DNA of 64,000 nt from Actinospineispora eucalypti. Its GTDB lineage: Bacteria; Actinomycetota; Actinomycetes; Mycobacteriales; Pseudonocardiaceae. This document shows, in pieces, positions 45,280-54,632 of the stretch; positions within the stretch are counted from its first letter, which is position 1; each line of letters opens with the position of its first letter. The translations under genes were made by a program, and so were the position numbers. The notes below the pieces were generated by a model. It ran no database searches. It saw nothing but the letters and a program-made list of their open reading frames with translations, and was not told the DNA's origin. The stretch covers positions 2,976,001-3,040,000 of the forward strand of contig JACHMT010000001.1 in NCBI GenBank assembly GCA_014208095.1, written 5' to 3'.

Positions 45280-45759
45280 GTGACCGAGTTTCCAAGGTTG
45301 ACTGTTGGCGTCGAGCACACCGTGGTCTTTCATGTCGGTGAACAGCACATGGTACGCCGATTGCTGCCCGACGTCGAGGAGTTCGCTCGTAAGCCAGAAG
45401 TGATGGCCTCGGGTTGGTTGGTTGGCGTATGCGAATGGCCTGCGATGGAGGCTCTGCGCGCCTACATGGCTGATATCGAATGCTCGCTGGGTACGAAGGT
45501 CGCGATATCGCATGTGGCGCCGATCCTGGCCGGCGCCACCTTGTCAGTGACTGCACGCTGCAAATACGTGAAAGGACGATACTCTGAATGGGCCGTCCAG
45601 GCGTGCGACTCTCACGAGTTGGTGGCGGTTGGTACGGTCGGTTTTGTGGTAGTCGAGTTGGACGGCTTCGTACGTGACAAGTTAGTGCCTAAGCTTTCCG
45701 AGCTGAATGAAAGATCTCACCGTGGACTAGTGGTGTCGGCTGGGAAAATCAACCGATAG
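45280..45759 (+). CDS. FlK-like hotdog-fold acyl-CoA thioesterase
   Basis: 159 residues from GTG 45280. Nearly the whole length aligns, as I recall the sequence, with fluoroacetyl-CoA thioesterase FlK of Streptomyces cattleya: PEVMASGWLVGVCEWPAMEAL and SLGTKVAISHVAPILAGATLSVTA. The FlK catalytic residues Thr42, Glu50 and His76 correspond to Ser44, Glu52 and His78 with a constant offset of two. The FlK lid residue Phe36 corresponds to Lys38, so fluoroacetyl selectivity is unlikely. It probably hydrolyses another small acyl-CoA. The C-terminal ~25 residues extend beyond FlK and overlap the 3' end of the convergent regulator gene by 43 bp. Codon use is less GC-rich than in the giant gene, suggesting transfer. 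Confidence 0.82.
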   Translation: MTEFPRLTVGVEHTVVFHVGEQHMVRRLLPDVEEFARKPEVMASGWLVGVCEWPAMEALRAYMADIECSLGTKVAISHVAPILAGATLSVTARCKYVKGRYSEWAVQACDSHELVAVGTVGFVVVELDGFVRDKLVPKLSELNERSHRGLVVSAGKINR

Positions 45760-46403
45760 CCCTCGCCGCGCACGGTCTCGATCACCGGTCGCCCGAGTTT
45801 GCTGCGCAATGTGGCGATGTGCACGTATAAGGTGTCGCGGTTAATAGGACTGGAGTTGCCCCAAACTTGAGTGTAAAGTGTCTCCTTGGCGCACACGCCG
45901 CCGCATTCTGTCGCGAGCAGCTCAAGGATCTGGAACTCCTTTCTGCTCAACTTGATTGCGTTGCCCGCTACAGTGACGGATCTGTTGTGCAGGTTTACGA
46001 CGACATCGTCGATCCGCAATGCTCCAGATGGTTCGAGCTGGCGAGTGCGTAGTCGGTGAATTGACTCAATTCGCGCGACTAATGTTCCCGCTCGATAGGG
46101 TCGACACACGTAATCGTCGACACCGGTCCGCAACCCCAGAATGCGCTCTCCAGTCTCTACGTCGACGGCAAGTGCGACGATCGGGACGTCGCTGCGAGCT
46201 CGGATTGCTCGGCAAATGGTAAAATCGTGTCTGTTGTCCGGTAAACTGGAAGAAGGGCCAAGTATAATCGCATCTATTTTCTCTAGTAGCAGGTACGCAT
46301 GATCCCGATTTTCGGTTTGCAGTACTTGTACTCGAAAACGCGCCAGCTCGTTGGTCAGAGTCCTGATCTCGCGCTCGAGATAGCCGATCAGTAGCACTCG
46401 CAT
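45717..46403 (-). CDS. Atypical OmpR-type regulator lacking phosphoacceptor
   Basis: 228 residues. The receiver (~1-115) lacks all usual phosphorylation residues. The acidic pair is Gly7-Tyr8, the phosphoacceptor position in AIILGPSSSLPD is Gly49, the Thr/Ser is Ala79 and the Lys is Arg101 (VCRPY). The winged helix (~125-222) is intact: LSRKEFQILELLATE, AKETLYTQVWGNSSPINRDTLYVHIATLRSKLG and IETVRGEGYRLIF. It must act without phosphorylation. It is closest in the window to the regulator at 39.2 kb (WGRTSPAIS versus WGNSSPIN). Tail-to-tail overlap with the thioesterase gene suggests antisense interference or linked control. Confidence 0.88.
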   Translation of the reverse strand: MRVLLIGYLEREIRTLTNELARFRVQVLQTENRDHAYLLLEKIDAIILGPSSSLPDNRHDFTICRAIRARSDVPIVALAVDVETGERILGLRTGVDDYVCRPYRAGTLVARIESIHRLRTRQLEPSGALRIDDVVVNLHNRSVTVAGNAIKLSRKEFQILELLATECGGVCAKETLYTQVWGNSSPINRDTLYVHIATLRSKLGRPVIETVRGEGYRLIFPADTTSPR

Positions 46404-46839
46404 CCGTCAATCACCCTTTCCGGGGATGCGGTCACCGCACTGCGCGTTTAATGTCTTGAGCTACCGCTTGTGACGGAAGTCTCGTGTCGACCTGCGCTCA
46501 AGTGTTGCCCGGCGCAAATGAAAGCTGCAGAACCGAGGGCTAGCGCAGGAGACGGTTTTAAGATGCCACGTTAAGGTTAACCTATACGGGCACAAAAAGT
46601 TGCGCTGCCGACTTCTGTGCTGCTTCGTTTCTTCTTCCCGAGATCGATTGCTCAGTTTCTGCCGAGGGAGCGTTTGTCGGGTTGCGAGCCCAGCTGATCG
46701 TGTAAGTCTCCGGGCGTTGCTGGCGTGGCTGAGCACATGAAAGACGCCGTCGCCTCATTCCCTATGGGACCGGCCGAGGATCTCGTAGGGAGGTGTGCCA
46801 CGCGATGGCTCTGGATCAGTTTGCCCTGCTCGGAAGTGT
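46404..46839. other. Intergenic region, nothing recognised
   Basis: About 435 bases between the atypical regulator start and the IS256 relic. It includes AT-rich patches (about 46,560-46,640), and no convincing gene. Confidence 0.4.
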
Positions 46840-47555
46840 GAGGTATTGAAGGTCGCCGATGCTGGTGATCGTGTCGGCCTGGCCGTCGAAACGATCTATC
46901 AGGCGTTTGATTGAGGTCGGACTCACCGAGATGGTCGGCGCCGCGCTGCGTTAACGCACGGACACACGGGCCGCACAGCGCAACGGCCACCGGGCGCCGG
47001 GCACAGATGCAGACCACCACGGCCGGGGATTTGGAACGGCAGATCCCGAAGATGCGCACCGGGGTCGTTCTTCCCGTCGCTGTTGGAGCGGCGCGGTCTG
47101 GTGGACCAGGTGCTATTCGCGGTGGCGATGGAGGAGTTCCTGCATGGTGTGTCCATCCGCTAGGTTGGCGATTTGGTCAAAGCCCTCGGGGCGGACAGCG
47201 CCATCTCCAAATGTCAACGGATCCGTTGACACCAAATCGAGGTCACCCGGATCTATGCCGATCTTGATCAAGAAAGTCGGGCCGTTCGCGACCGGTCGCG
47301 GGTCGAGCAGCGCTCCGTATACGTGTTCTTGGACACGACCTATTGCACGGCGCGGATCAACGCGGTGTGGTCTTGCCGGAGGCGGTAATTGCCATCAGTG
47401 TGCGCGCCGACCGGCTGGCAAGAGGTGTTCGGGTCTGCCATGGGCAACGGCGACGGCAGTGCGTTCTGGGCCGCCTTCCCGCGCAGCCTCAAAGGCGTGC
47501 GGGCTCAGCGCCGTGCGGCTCGACATCTTTGTGCCGTCGGGCAGCACAGCTAGGC
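46840..47555 (+). pseudogene. IS256-family (mutator) transposase remnant
   Basis: Fragments in different frames, read left to right, reconstruct an IS256-type transposase: LTEMVGAALR, AQRNGHRA, FFPSLLERR.LVDQVLFAVAMEEFLHGVSIR, VGDLVKALGADSAISK, ICADLDQES, VFLDTTYC.ARIN, VRAD and FGSAMGNGDGSAFWAAFPRSLKG. Several in-frame stops and frame changes show it is dead. The C-terminal third is missing. It ends against the 3' end of the truncated SARP gene. Confidence 0.75.
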
Positions 47556-48923
47556 GCTCTGATCCAGAACCACACCGAGCGCTGTGCGCGCCTCAACACC
47601 GTCCCGCCCTTTAAGCAGCAGTGGCCGCGCGTCCCACCGAGCCACGAGTTCGGCGAGCCGGTGGCGGCTCGTCACCACGACCGACCCCGAGGCGGGCAGT
47701 AGCGGGTGCACCTGCGCGGCGTCCCGAGCGTTGTCCAAGAGCACGAGGACACGCCTGCCCGCCAACAACGACCGGTACAACGCGGCTCGTGCATCGATGG
47801 AATCCGGGACCTCGGTGGGCGGCACGCCTAACCGACGCAACAAGCGTCCCAGCGCCTCAGCGGAACTCATCGACTGGTTATCTGGTCCGAACCCACGCAG
47901 GTCCAGATACAACTGTCCGTCGCGGAAGCGCTCACGCATCCGATGCCCCCATTGCACCGCGAGGGCAGTCTTCCCTGTGCCTCCGTCACCACTGATCACC
48001 ACGATGCCACTGTCACTGAGCAAGGACAAATCCAGCGCCGCCAACTCGTCGGCTCGTCCCGTGAACCCCGACATGATGCGCGGCAGGTCCGCTGGCACGA
48101 CCTGGACCTGTTGCGTCGGCGACACACCGGACGCCTCCACCGCCTCCGCCTCAGCGCCCTGGTCGGTAAGGACACGCAACTGCGTCTCGCGCCAGCACAG
48201 TCCCGCCTCAGTGCCCAGTTCCGGCACCAGTCCAGCGCGCGCATTGCCATACCCCACGAGCGCTTCGGAGCGACCTTCCCCGCGGTTGAGGGCCCGCATC
48301 AGCTGAGCAGCCAGCCGCTCCCGGTGTGGCTGCGCGGCGACCACGTCGCGCAACTCGTCCACGACCAGGGCATGGTGCCCCGCCGCAAGTTCCGCTTCAT
48401 AGAGCTCCTCGAGAGCATCTAGGCGCCGATCTACCAGAACTGGGCGTAGCCGGGCCGCCAACGTCCCACTAACCCCACTGAGCGGAATCCCAGCCCACAA
48501 CCGCAACCCGTCGCGCAGCAGTCGGACGGCGGCCGGCGCATCCCCAGCCCGCAACTCGTCCCGGGCGCGGCCGACCGTGTCAACAAACACCTGAAAATCC
48601 AGCATGCCCGGTGTAACGCTGATCCGGTAGCCTTGGCCGTGGCGGCCGATCACGTCGCGGCCTAGCACAGAACGCAGCTCGGAAACGTACACCTGGAGCC
48701 GACCCCTTGCGCTGCGCGGTAGACGGTCTCCCCAAACCATGTTGATCAGCCGCTCATCGGACACCACTTTGTTGGCGTCCAACAGCAACACCGCGAGCAC
48801 CGAGCGCTGCTTGGGTGAGCCGAGTTCCAGCGGGCCATGAGCGGCATGCACCTCCACCTCTCCCAGCACTCGGTAGCGCAGCTCCTCCCGGGACGATCGC
48901 AAGATGCTCAACTCCCTAAACAT
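47550..48923 (-). CDS. SARP regulator truncated within its NB-ARC domain
   Basis: 457 residues from ATG 48923 (MFRELSILRSS), an in-frame start near the conserved domain; the frame is open 42 codons further upstream to 49049. Winged helix (YRVLGEVEVHA, SPKQRSVLAVLLLDAN, LQVYVSELRSVLG), BTAD (~100-250) and NB-ARC with GDGGTGKTA and VLVLLDNARDAAQVHPLLP are present. The protein stops soon after TSRHRLAELVARWDARPL with an unrelated tail (GVVLDQSA) that coincides with the IS256 relic. TPR and the rest of NB-ARC are lost. It might still act as a short SARP, since DnrI-type SARPs lack NB-ARC and TPR, or be a pseudogene. Confidence 0.8.
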   Translation of the reverse strand: MFRELSILRSSREELRYRVLGEVEVHAAHGPLELGSPKQRSVLAVLLLDANKVVSDERLINMVWGDRLPRSARGRLQVYVSELRSVLGRDVIGRHGQGYRISVTPGMLDFQVFVDTVGRARDELRAGDAPAAVRLLRDGLRLWAGIPLSGVSGTLAARLRPVLVDRRLDALEELYEAELAAGHHALVVDELRDVVAAQPHRERLAAQLMRALNRGEGRSEALVGYGNARAGLVPELGTEAGLCWRETQLRVLTDQGAEAEAVEASGVSPTQQVQVVPADLPRIMSGFTGRADELAALDLSLLSDSGIVVISGDGGTGKTALAVQWGHRMRERFRDGQLYLDLRGFGPDNQSMSSAEALGRLLRRLGVPPTEVPDSIDARAALYRSLLAGRRVLVLLDNARDAAQVHPLLPASGSVVVTSRHRLAELVARWDARPLLLKGRDGVEARTALGVVLDQSA

Positions 48924-49376
48924 CGAGTCTCTTGTGGATTCGACGCCGGTCGACGCTGATCTGACGCCGCGGATCCCGAGAGCCGACGGGCCACGATGCC
49001 CCACACCGCGATACCGGTGTTTGAACCGAGCCCTAAATAGGATCCTCAATATTGCCTGACGCTACTCCCACGCTTGGGCGATCGCCAAGTACGGGACACA
49101 GAGGTGCGGCCTTCGACGGGGTCGAACCTGGGTAAACGTCCGTCCTCCTGAGCGGTGACTGAGAGCCGGGCAGGCACTTCGGTGACTAGGTGCTCGTCGC
49201 GTGCTCGGCTGAACTGCTCTGTGGCCGCCCCAGCGGCGGCTCGATCCGTCGCAGCATGGGGCACGCTCACCTGGCGGCCCTCGGATGAATGTCGCGCGGA
49301 TTGCCGACGCTTGGCGGGTTCTCGTTACAAGCTGGCGGAATATCGCAAGCCGGCACGAGGCTGCAACATCCACACT
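48924..49376. other. Divergent interval, SARP remnant / serine hydrolase
   Basis: About 450 bases between two outward-reading genes, presumably holding both promoters. Frames extend into it from both sides but their translations lose family character, so I treat it as non-coding. Confidence 0.4.
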
Positions 49377-50537
49377 GTGCCCGTGACGGCTTCACCTTCT
49401 CAGCTGGACCGGGCGCGGGTAGCTATCCAGCGGGAGCTCGATGATCTGGTCGATTCCGGGTTCGAGCTCGGCGCTCAGGTAGCCGCGTACATCGGGGACG
49501 AACTCGTGATCCACGCATGGGCTGGCGTGGCTGACCCGGCGACTGGTCGACTGGTCGACGAGAAGACGTTGTTCCCAGTTTTCTCGGTCAGCAAGGGGAT
49601 CGTCGCCACCGCCGTGCACCGGTTGGTGGATCGGGGCGTGCTGCAGTACAGCACGCGGCTGGCGCAGTTGTGGCCGGAGTTCGGAACGCACGGCAAACAG
49701 AAGATCACGATCGAGCACGTGCTCGAGCACAGCGCGGGCGTGCCCTACTTCCCGCCCGGTCTGACCGCCGATGACCTGGCCGACGAGGCGCGGATCCTGT
49801 CGTTGATAGCTGACTGCGAGTTGGCGTGGGAGCCGGGCACCAAAACCGGCTATCACAGTCTGACCTTCGGATATCTCATCGCTGAAACCATCCGCCGGGC
49901 CACGGGCCGCTCCCTGGACGAGGTTGTGCGCACCGAGCTGGCCGAGCCGCTGGGCATCGAGGACGAAATGTTCATCGTGCCGCCGGCCGAGCAGCGGGAC
50001 CGCTTGGCCGACGTTGACACAACCGGTTTCGTGGCACTCCAGAAGCGATTGCCCGGCGGGAATGCCTTCCAGAAGGTTGTCGGTGGGCTTCCCGCCGATT
50101 CCATCGTGCCGAGACGGTTCATTCCAGCCGGACGGGGCTGGGCGATGGACGCGGCGCTGCCGTTCAACGCGACGATGAGCGCACGCGCCGGCGCCACGCT
50201 GTACGCCGCATTGGCTAACGGCGGCCAGCTGAACGGCCGGACGCTGCTGCCCCCTCGGCGGGTCGCGTTTGCCACCCAGATTCGGCGCCGGGACATCGAT
50301 CAGATCATCGGGGCGCCGGCGCTGAAGTCTTTGGGTTATCTGCACGCCGACCCGGTTTCTGGCGGGGTCGAGACGGCGTTCGGTTTCGGAGGCCTCGGCG
50401 GCGCGGAAGCCTATGCCGACCCGCGGCGGCGACTCGGGTTCGCCTTCACCCACAATCGCTTGACCCCGCCCAACGTCGAGGAAAGCGCCCCGAGGTTGGC
50501 GGATCTGGTCAGGAAGAACCTCGACCCCACCCACTAG
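49377..50537 (+). CDS. Serine beta-lactamase-fold hydrolase/esterase
   Basis: 386 residues from GTG 49377; GTG 49383 is equally possible, and the longer frame from 49155 has no family similarity. Class C beta-lactamase/EstB family: SVSK with nucleophile Ser70 and Lys73 (PVFSVSKGIVATAV), YHS at 159-161 (TKTGYHSLTFGYLIAE) and a C-terminal GFGGLGG segment in place of the KTG/HxG box. No signal peptide, so it is probably cytoplasmic. Such proteins hydrolyse esters or act as beta-lactamase-like self-resistance or tailoring enzymes; substrate unknown. Confidence 0.88.
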   Translation: MPVTASPSQLDRARVAIQRELDDLVDSGFELGAQVAAYIGDELVIHAWAGVADPATGRLVDEKTLFPVFSVSKGIVATAVHRLVDRGVLQYSTRLAQLWPEFGTHGKQKITIEHVLEHSAGVPYFPPGLTADDLADEARILSLIADCELAWEPGTKTGYHSLTFGYLIAETIRRATGRSLDEVVRTELAEPLGIEDEMFIVPPAEQRDRLADVDTTGFVALQKRLPGGNAFQKVVGGLPADSIVPRRFIPAGRGWAMDAALPFNATMSARAGATLYAALANGGQLNGRTLLPPRRVAFATQIRRRDIDQIIGAPALKSLGYLHADPVSGGVETAFGFGGLGGAEAYADPRRRLGFAFTHNRLTPPNVEESAPRLADLVRKNLDPTH

Positions 50538-50895
50538 CAGTGCCGTCACCTCGTGGCCACGCCAAGATCGGCGATCACCCGGTTCAGCGTGGCCCTCTCA
50601 CCCGCCGGCTCGTCGTCGGCGAGTCGGCGGGTGCGGTGGGCCGGCAGGTAGGCGATCACGCCGGATTCCTCGTCTGAACTCGTCTTCAGGGCTTCGTTGA
50701 GTGCGGCCCGGGAGGCGCACGTCGCCGACTTCAGCACGTCTTGGGTGAGGCACGTGACATGGAGCGGACCGGCACGGTCTGGTGGCAGGCGTGACGCGCA
50801 CCGTGTTGCCGACCGCGCTGGATACCAAGATGACCGGGCGCCTTGCCGGCCCCTTCGGCGATCCACGAGGCTGAATGGTTGGGTTTATTGGCTGG
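50538..50895. other. Intergenic region, possible gene remnant
   Basis: About 360 bases. A minus-strand frame (50,546-50,866) has a protein-like end (GVIAYLPAHRTRRLADDEPAGE) but I recognise no family; it may be a relic. Confidence 0.3.
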
Positions 50896-52390
50896 TCAGG
50901 AAGGTAGTCGCGGCTTGTTGCCGAGGGGGCCGTTGGCGGGGTCCTGGGTGATGTGCCCGGAGCCTGGGACGATCACCAGGTGGCCGGTCGGGGCAAGGGC
51001 GGCCTCGTGTTGTGTCCACTCGAGCGGGTGTCCAGGTCCTGGTCCCCGGCCAGCAAGAGCACCGGTATCCGGGGAGTGGGGTGTGGCGGGCGAAGGCCGC
51101 CACCGGAGTGGGCGGCCACAGTTGGCAGGTGAGTAGGGTGCCGTTGCTGGCTGCGGTGTCTCGGTCGAACGGGTAGAAGGTGCGGTCGGGTAGCGCGGTC
51201 ACGGTGACGCCGGTGGCGGCGGTGCGCCCGGCCGTCGGGCTGCGGCGTCTCCCCACAGTGCGTGCATGTCCTGGCATTGGGTGCCTGCGTGCAGGCCTTG
51301 GCCGAGTTCCTTGGCGGTGGCTGCCGAATCGTGGTGGACCGAGGCGAGGACCGTGTCGAGCGCGGTGTAGTCCCCGGCCGCAGCGGTGTGCAGGGCAGGA
51401 AGCAGCGGACCCAGCTCCGGTTTGCCGGCGGTGAGCGCGGCGAGCGCGGCGAGCAGTACGGGGCCGTCATGTCGGTTGTGCACCACTCGCGACAGGTCCT
51501 GCACGGGTTCGCTTGCGCAGTGGTTGTCCGCGCAGGCCTTGGTAAGCACGGCGGCGGCGCGTGGGTAGGCGCCTAGCTCCAGTGGGTCTAGACCGTCGTG
51601 GGGGACGGCGGAGTCCAGGATCAGTCGGTTGACTCGGTCGGGGTGGGCGATGGCGTAGCGTGCGGCGAGCACGGTGCAGTAGGAAGCGCTGTCCAGCGTC
51701 AGTTTCTTCGCGCCGAGCGCCTGGCGCAGCCGCTCCAGGTCGCCCACCGTGTCGGCGGTGGCGTAGAACCGTCGGTTGTCGCCGATCGATCGGGCGCATT
51801 CGGTGACTGCGGATGACGGGGGTACCGCGAGGTCCGAGTCACCCACTGCCTGTTGCAACGCCGGGCAGCGCAGCGCGCCGGGGCCGGTACCGCGTCCGGA
51901 GAACATCACCAGCTGGTACTGGGCCAGTACCGCTGGGTCGAATTGCCTGGCGATTTTCGGCAGTCAATCTGACCCCGGGCTCGCCGGAACCAACCACTAG
52001 CCACATCAGCACGCCTTTCGGCGCCGTGGAGTTGCCGGCGACCGCGACCGGTAGCTCCAGCCGCCCCGGCTGGCGTTGCCCGCCCAACAACCCGTGATCC
52101 AGCGGCACGGAAAAAGTTGCGCACTGGAACGCCAGGTCGTCAGGCCTGGTGAACACATCGGTGGGCGCGCCCTCGTCGGAGAGAGAGGCGGCGGCTTCGG
52201 CGCGGGTGCACAGGTGACTGCCGCTGAATGCTTTGCCCAATGGTGGAGGAGAGGGGGCGCAAGCGGCCAAGAGCGCGACGCTCATGCCGACCAACGCATA
52301 TCCGATGCGCAACGAAATCCTCGCAGTGAGTTGCCAGGGGAGTCCGGGTCGGAACAGTCCGGGGATCGTCACAGCGAAGTAGCCGCTCAT
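50896..52390 (-). pseudogene. Alpha/beta hydrolase (tripeptidyl aminopeptidase-like lipoprotein), broken
   Basis: Starts MSGYFAVTIPG with a lipoprotein-type signal (GMSVALLAAC). The family layout can be followed across at least three frames: CATFSVPLDH near the start; KKLTLDSASYCTVLAARYAIAHPDRV (nucleophile elbow) in the frame ending at 51199; RIPVLLLAGDQDLDTR (acid) in another; and VIVPGSGHITQDP (His), ending at 50896. The elbow, usually G-x-S-Y-G, reads S-A-S-Y-C. Frame changes near 51,950, 51,230 and 51,010 indicate decay, or several sequencing errors. Intact relatives are secreted S33-family exopeptidases. Confidence 0.75.
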
Positions 52391-52737
52391 GCAAGCAGAT
52401 TGCTCAAATCTTCAGGATTGTGACAGACTCCGGCTGGCAGCCTTCGGACATATCAAATTCCTCTTCCTGTGGAAGTGTGAGCTAAGTGATACGGAAGCAG
52501 AGGGCGTAACGACTTGGATGTCGACCTCTATCGGACAGGTCCCGATAGGGCCGGACCCACGCCGAGAAGTTATCACCCGCAGCCCAACACCCGCCATCGC
52601 AACTGATTCTCTGCGCCCCGTACGGTGGACTCGGTCCCGTGGGACACAGACTCCCGCCCAACACCTGCTGCCGCATTTCTCGGCCGGCGGAAGACCGAGT
52701 GAAGTGACAGAGAAGAGCTTCGTGAGATAAATATTGA
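52391..52737. other. Intergenic interval, nothing recognised
   Basis: About 350 bases separating the hydrolase relic and the following regulator; the two read outward. Probably the promoter of the regulator. Confidence 0.35.
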
Positions 52738-53589
52738 GTGGATGTACGGATAGATTCAATGCGAGCTCAGCGGGAGCTGAACCGGGCGCCTCAGACTGCC
52801 AGGTCCAGTGCACGCGATCCAGCCCCAGCAAGTCGGGAAGGATCTATAAGCGACACGCGGAGCGGCTCAGCGGTGCCCCAGGACGCGTCAGCGGCACGGG
52901 TTCTGATCGTGACGGATGAGATGAGGGTCCGGCAGTTCGCGCCAGCGTGCCTGCATTTCGCGGGTTACCTAACCGAGTTGGCGCGGAATTCAAGAGAGGC
53001 GCTGACCAGCGCGGAACGGTTGCGGCCTGATCTGTTGATCATCGATGCGTCCTGCCTTGACAAGAATGGTGCCGCGCTTGCCCGTGAGTTGCGACGACGA
53101 TATGCCGCTGACGCCCCGATCCTGTTTCTTGCCGACGCTCACGAGGCCTCCAGCGCGACCATGGGGCTGACCGTTGGCGGAGACCGGTATTTGGCCAAAC
53201 CCTTCTGCCTCGATGATCTCCTCACTCAGGTTCGGGCATTGTTGCGCCGAACGGCAAACCCGGGGCAGCGTCCCGACACCGTGCTGTGGTTCGCCGATAT
53301 CGAGGTCGATGATGAATCGCTGGAGGTTCGGCGGAATGGCTGTGCCCTGGATCTGGCCCCTCGGGAACGCCGGATCTTGCGCTACCTCCTGGCCAATGCC
53401 GGCCGGACAGTGAGCCGCACGGAGATCGTCGAGCACGTGTGGCCTTATGATCACGGAGGCCACCGCCGGGTCCTCGACGTCCATATATGCAATCTCCGCC
53501 GCAAGATCGAAAAGGATGGCCCGCCGCTCATCCAAACCGTGCACGGCGTTGGGTACCGTCTACAAGATCCCACACACCAACCGGGATGA
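52738..53589 (+). CDS. OmpR-family response regulator, orphan
   Basis: 283 residues from GTG 52738; ATG 52759 is an alternative, and the first ~50 residues are low-complexity, so the start is unsure. The receiver (~54-165) keeps the key residues: Asp60-Glu61 (IVTDEM), phosphoacceptor Asp103 (LLIIDASCLDKNG) and Lys in YLAKPF, but has Ala in place of Thr (LFLADAH). The winged helix is canonical: LAPRERRILRYLLANAG, SRTEIVEHVWPYDHGGHRRVLDVHICNLRRKI and IQTVHGVGYRL. No cognate kinase lies nearby. It is the only one of four OmpR-type regulators here that could plausibly be phosphorylated. A small ORF follows with ATGA overlap. Confidence 0.88.
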   Translation: MDVRIDSMRAQRELNRAPQTARSSARDPAPASREGSISDTRSGSAVPQDASAARVLIVTDEMRVRQFAPACLHFAGYLTELARNSREALTSAERLRPDLLIIDASCLDKNGAALARELRRRYAADAPILFLADAHEASSATMGLTVGGDRYLAKPFCLDDLLTQVRALLRRTANPGQRPDTVLWFADIEVDDESLEVRRNGCALDLAPRERRILRYLLANAGRTVSRTEIVEHVWPYDHGGHRRVLDVHICNLRRKIEKDGPPLIQTVHGVGYRLQDPTHQPG

Positions 53590-53930
53590 ACGATGACGTG
53601 ATCTCCGTCAGCGGAGCACAATCTGGCGAGACAGATGTCCGCTCAGACAGCGACCGGCGTCGCATCACTACCGAACAACAGCGTCGACAGATCCTGGCCC
53701 GTCGTCGGCGCTACGACCGGGAAATTGAGCAACTCGAGGAACGCACGATTGTTGAACTTCATTTCAACGCCCTCGGCATGTGTGCCAGCGCTCATGAATA
53801 TCCCCAGATCACGTGTGAAGCGCCACTCAGCCAGACCCGCATCCCTCCACCGTCGGGCCGCTCACGCTATGGGGATGCGGCAAGTGGTCGTACGTTCGGC
53901 CGCGACGGAGATTCCGCTACGAGTTACTGA
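53586..53930 (+). CDS. Small charged ORF coupled to response regulator
   Basis: 114 residues; ATG 53586 overlaps the regulator stop (ATGA), implying translational coupling. The first ~65 residues are hydrophilic and helical, probably coiled-coil (TTEQQRRQILARRRRYDREIEQLEERTIVEL). From ~53,783 the frame runs into IS end copy 4, so the natural C-terminus seems to have been replaced. No family recognised. Confidence 0.35.
   Translation: MNDDVISVSGAQSGETDVRSDSDRRRITTEQQRRQILARRRRYDREIEQLEERTIVELHFNALGMCASAHEYPQITCEAPLSQTRIPPPSGRSRYGDAASGRTFGRDGDSATSY
53783..53811 (+). repeat. IS end copy 4 (diverged, partial)
   Basis: Contains GCCAGCGCTCATGAATATCC followed by CCAGATC, matching the core of the end at 35609 with few mismatches but losing similarity after ~28 bases. 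A solo remnant in the same orientation as copies 1 and 3. Confidence 0.5.
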
Positions 53931-53962
53931 ACTAGTCGCTTCCGTCGTGCCAGAATGCGTCG

Positions 53963-54559
53963 GTGTCAACGTCGTCCACAAGCCGGTCGTCCGGCCCATC
54001 CGCGAGGCGAGGGGAGTTGCTCGAGGCCTCCTACCGCTACGTGCTTGCGCATGGGCTGGGAGAGCTGTCGTTGCGGCCGCTGGCTAAGAAGATCGGGTCG
54101 AGTCCCCGAGTGCTGCTGTACCTATTCGGTAGCAAGGACGGGCTGGTGCGTGCGCTGCTGGCGCGGGCACGGGCGCGGGAGCTCGAGCTGCTGGCCGACC
54201 TGCGGGCCGGGAGTCCGGACTCAGGGGGAGACCGGTTGGCTCAGTTAGCGGGTCGCTTGTGGGAATGGCTGTCCGCGCCCGAGCACCGGTCACTGCTGGA
54301 GCTGTGGCTGGAGGGCTACGGTCGTTCGCTGGTCGAACCGGACGGAGCGTGGGCGGGATTCGCGCGAGCGACCGTGGTCGACTGGTTGGATGTGCTCGCC
54401 GAAGCGCAGCCCGTCGAGGTCCGCGACACCGATGAGGGCCGGGCGCAACGCACGCAGGTGCTGGCGCTGCTGCGGGGCGCATTGATCGACCTGCTGGCTA
54501 CCGGCGAACTTGACCGCACCGGCGCCGCGATGCGGCGCCATCTCGAGGCCACGTTCTGA
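53963..54559 (+). CDS. TetR-family transcriptional regulator
   Basis: 198 residues from GTG 53963. The helix-turn-helix is recognisable: RGELLEASYRYVLAHGLGELSLRPLAKKIGSSPRVLLYLFGSKDGLVRALL (residues ~15-65). The C-terminal domain is all-helical (LWEWLSAPEHRSLLELWLEGYGRSL). The gene is convergent with the SDR gene, whose 3' end is 74 bp away, so that gene is not an obvious divergent target. The ligand is unknown. Confidence 0.85.
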   Translation: MSTSSTSRSSGPSARRGELLEASYRYVLAHGLGELSLRPLAKKIGSSPRVLLYLFGSKDGLVRALLARARARELELLADLRAGSPDSGGDRLAQLAGRLWEWLSAPEHRSLLELWLEGYGRSLVEPDGAWAGFARATVVDWLDVLAEAQPVEVRDTDEGRAQRTQVLALLRGALIDLLATGELDRTGAAMRRHLEATF

Positions 54560-54632
54560 ACGTGGGTACGGCCGGCTGCAGTCACACCGTGTTGGATTAC
54601 CACGCGGCCTGAGAGCGTCCGCCGTGTTCTCA

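Noticed and set aside
46560..46640. AT-rich patch as a possible replication origin or attachment site
   Set aside because: No repeated boxes, integrase gene or tRNA nearby; simply lower-GC intergenic DNA.
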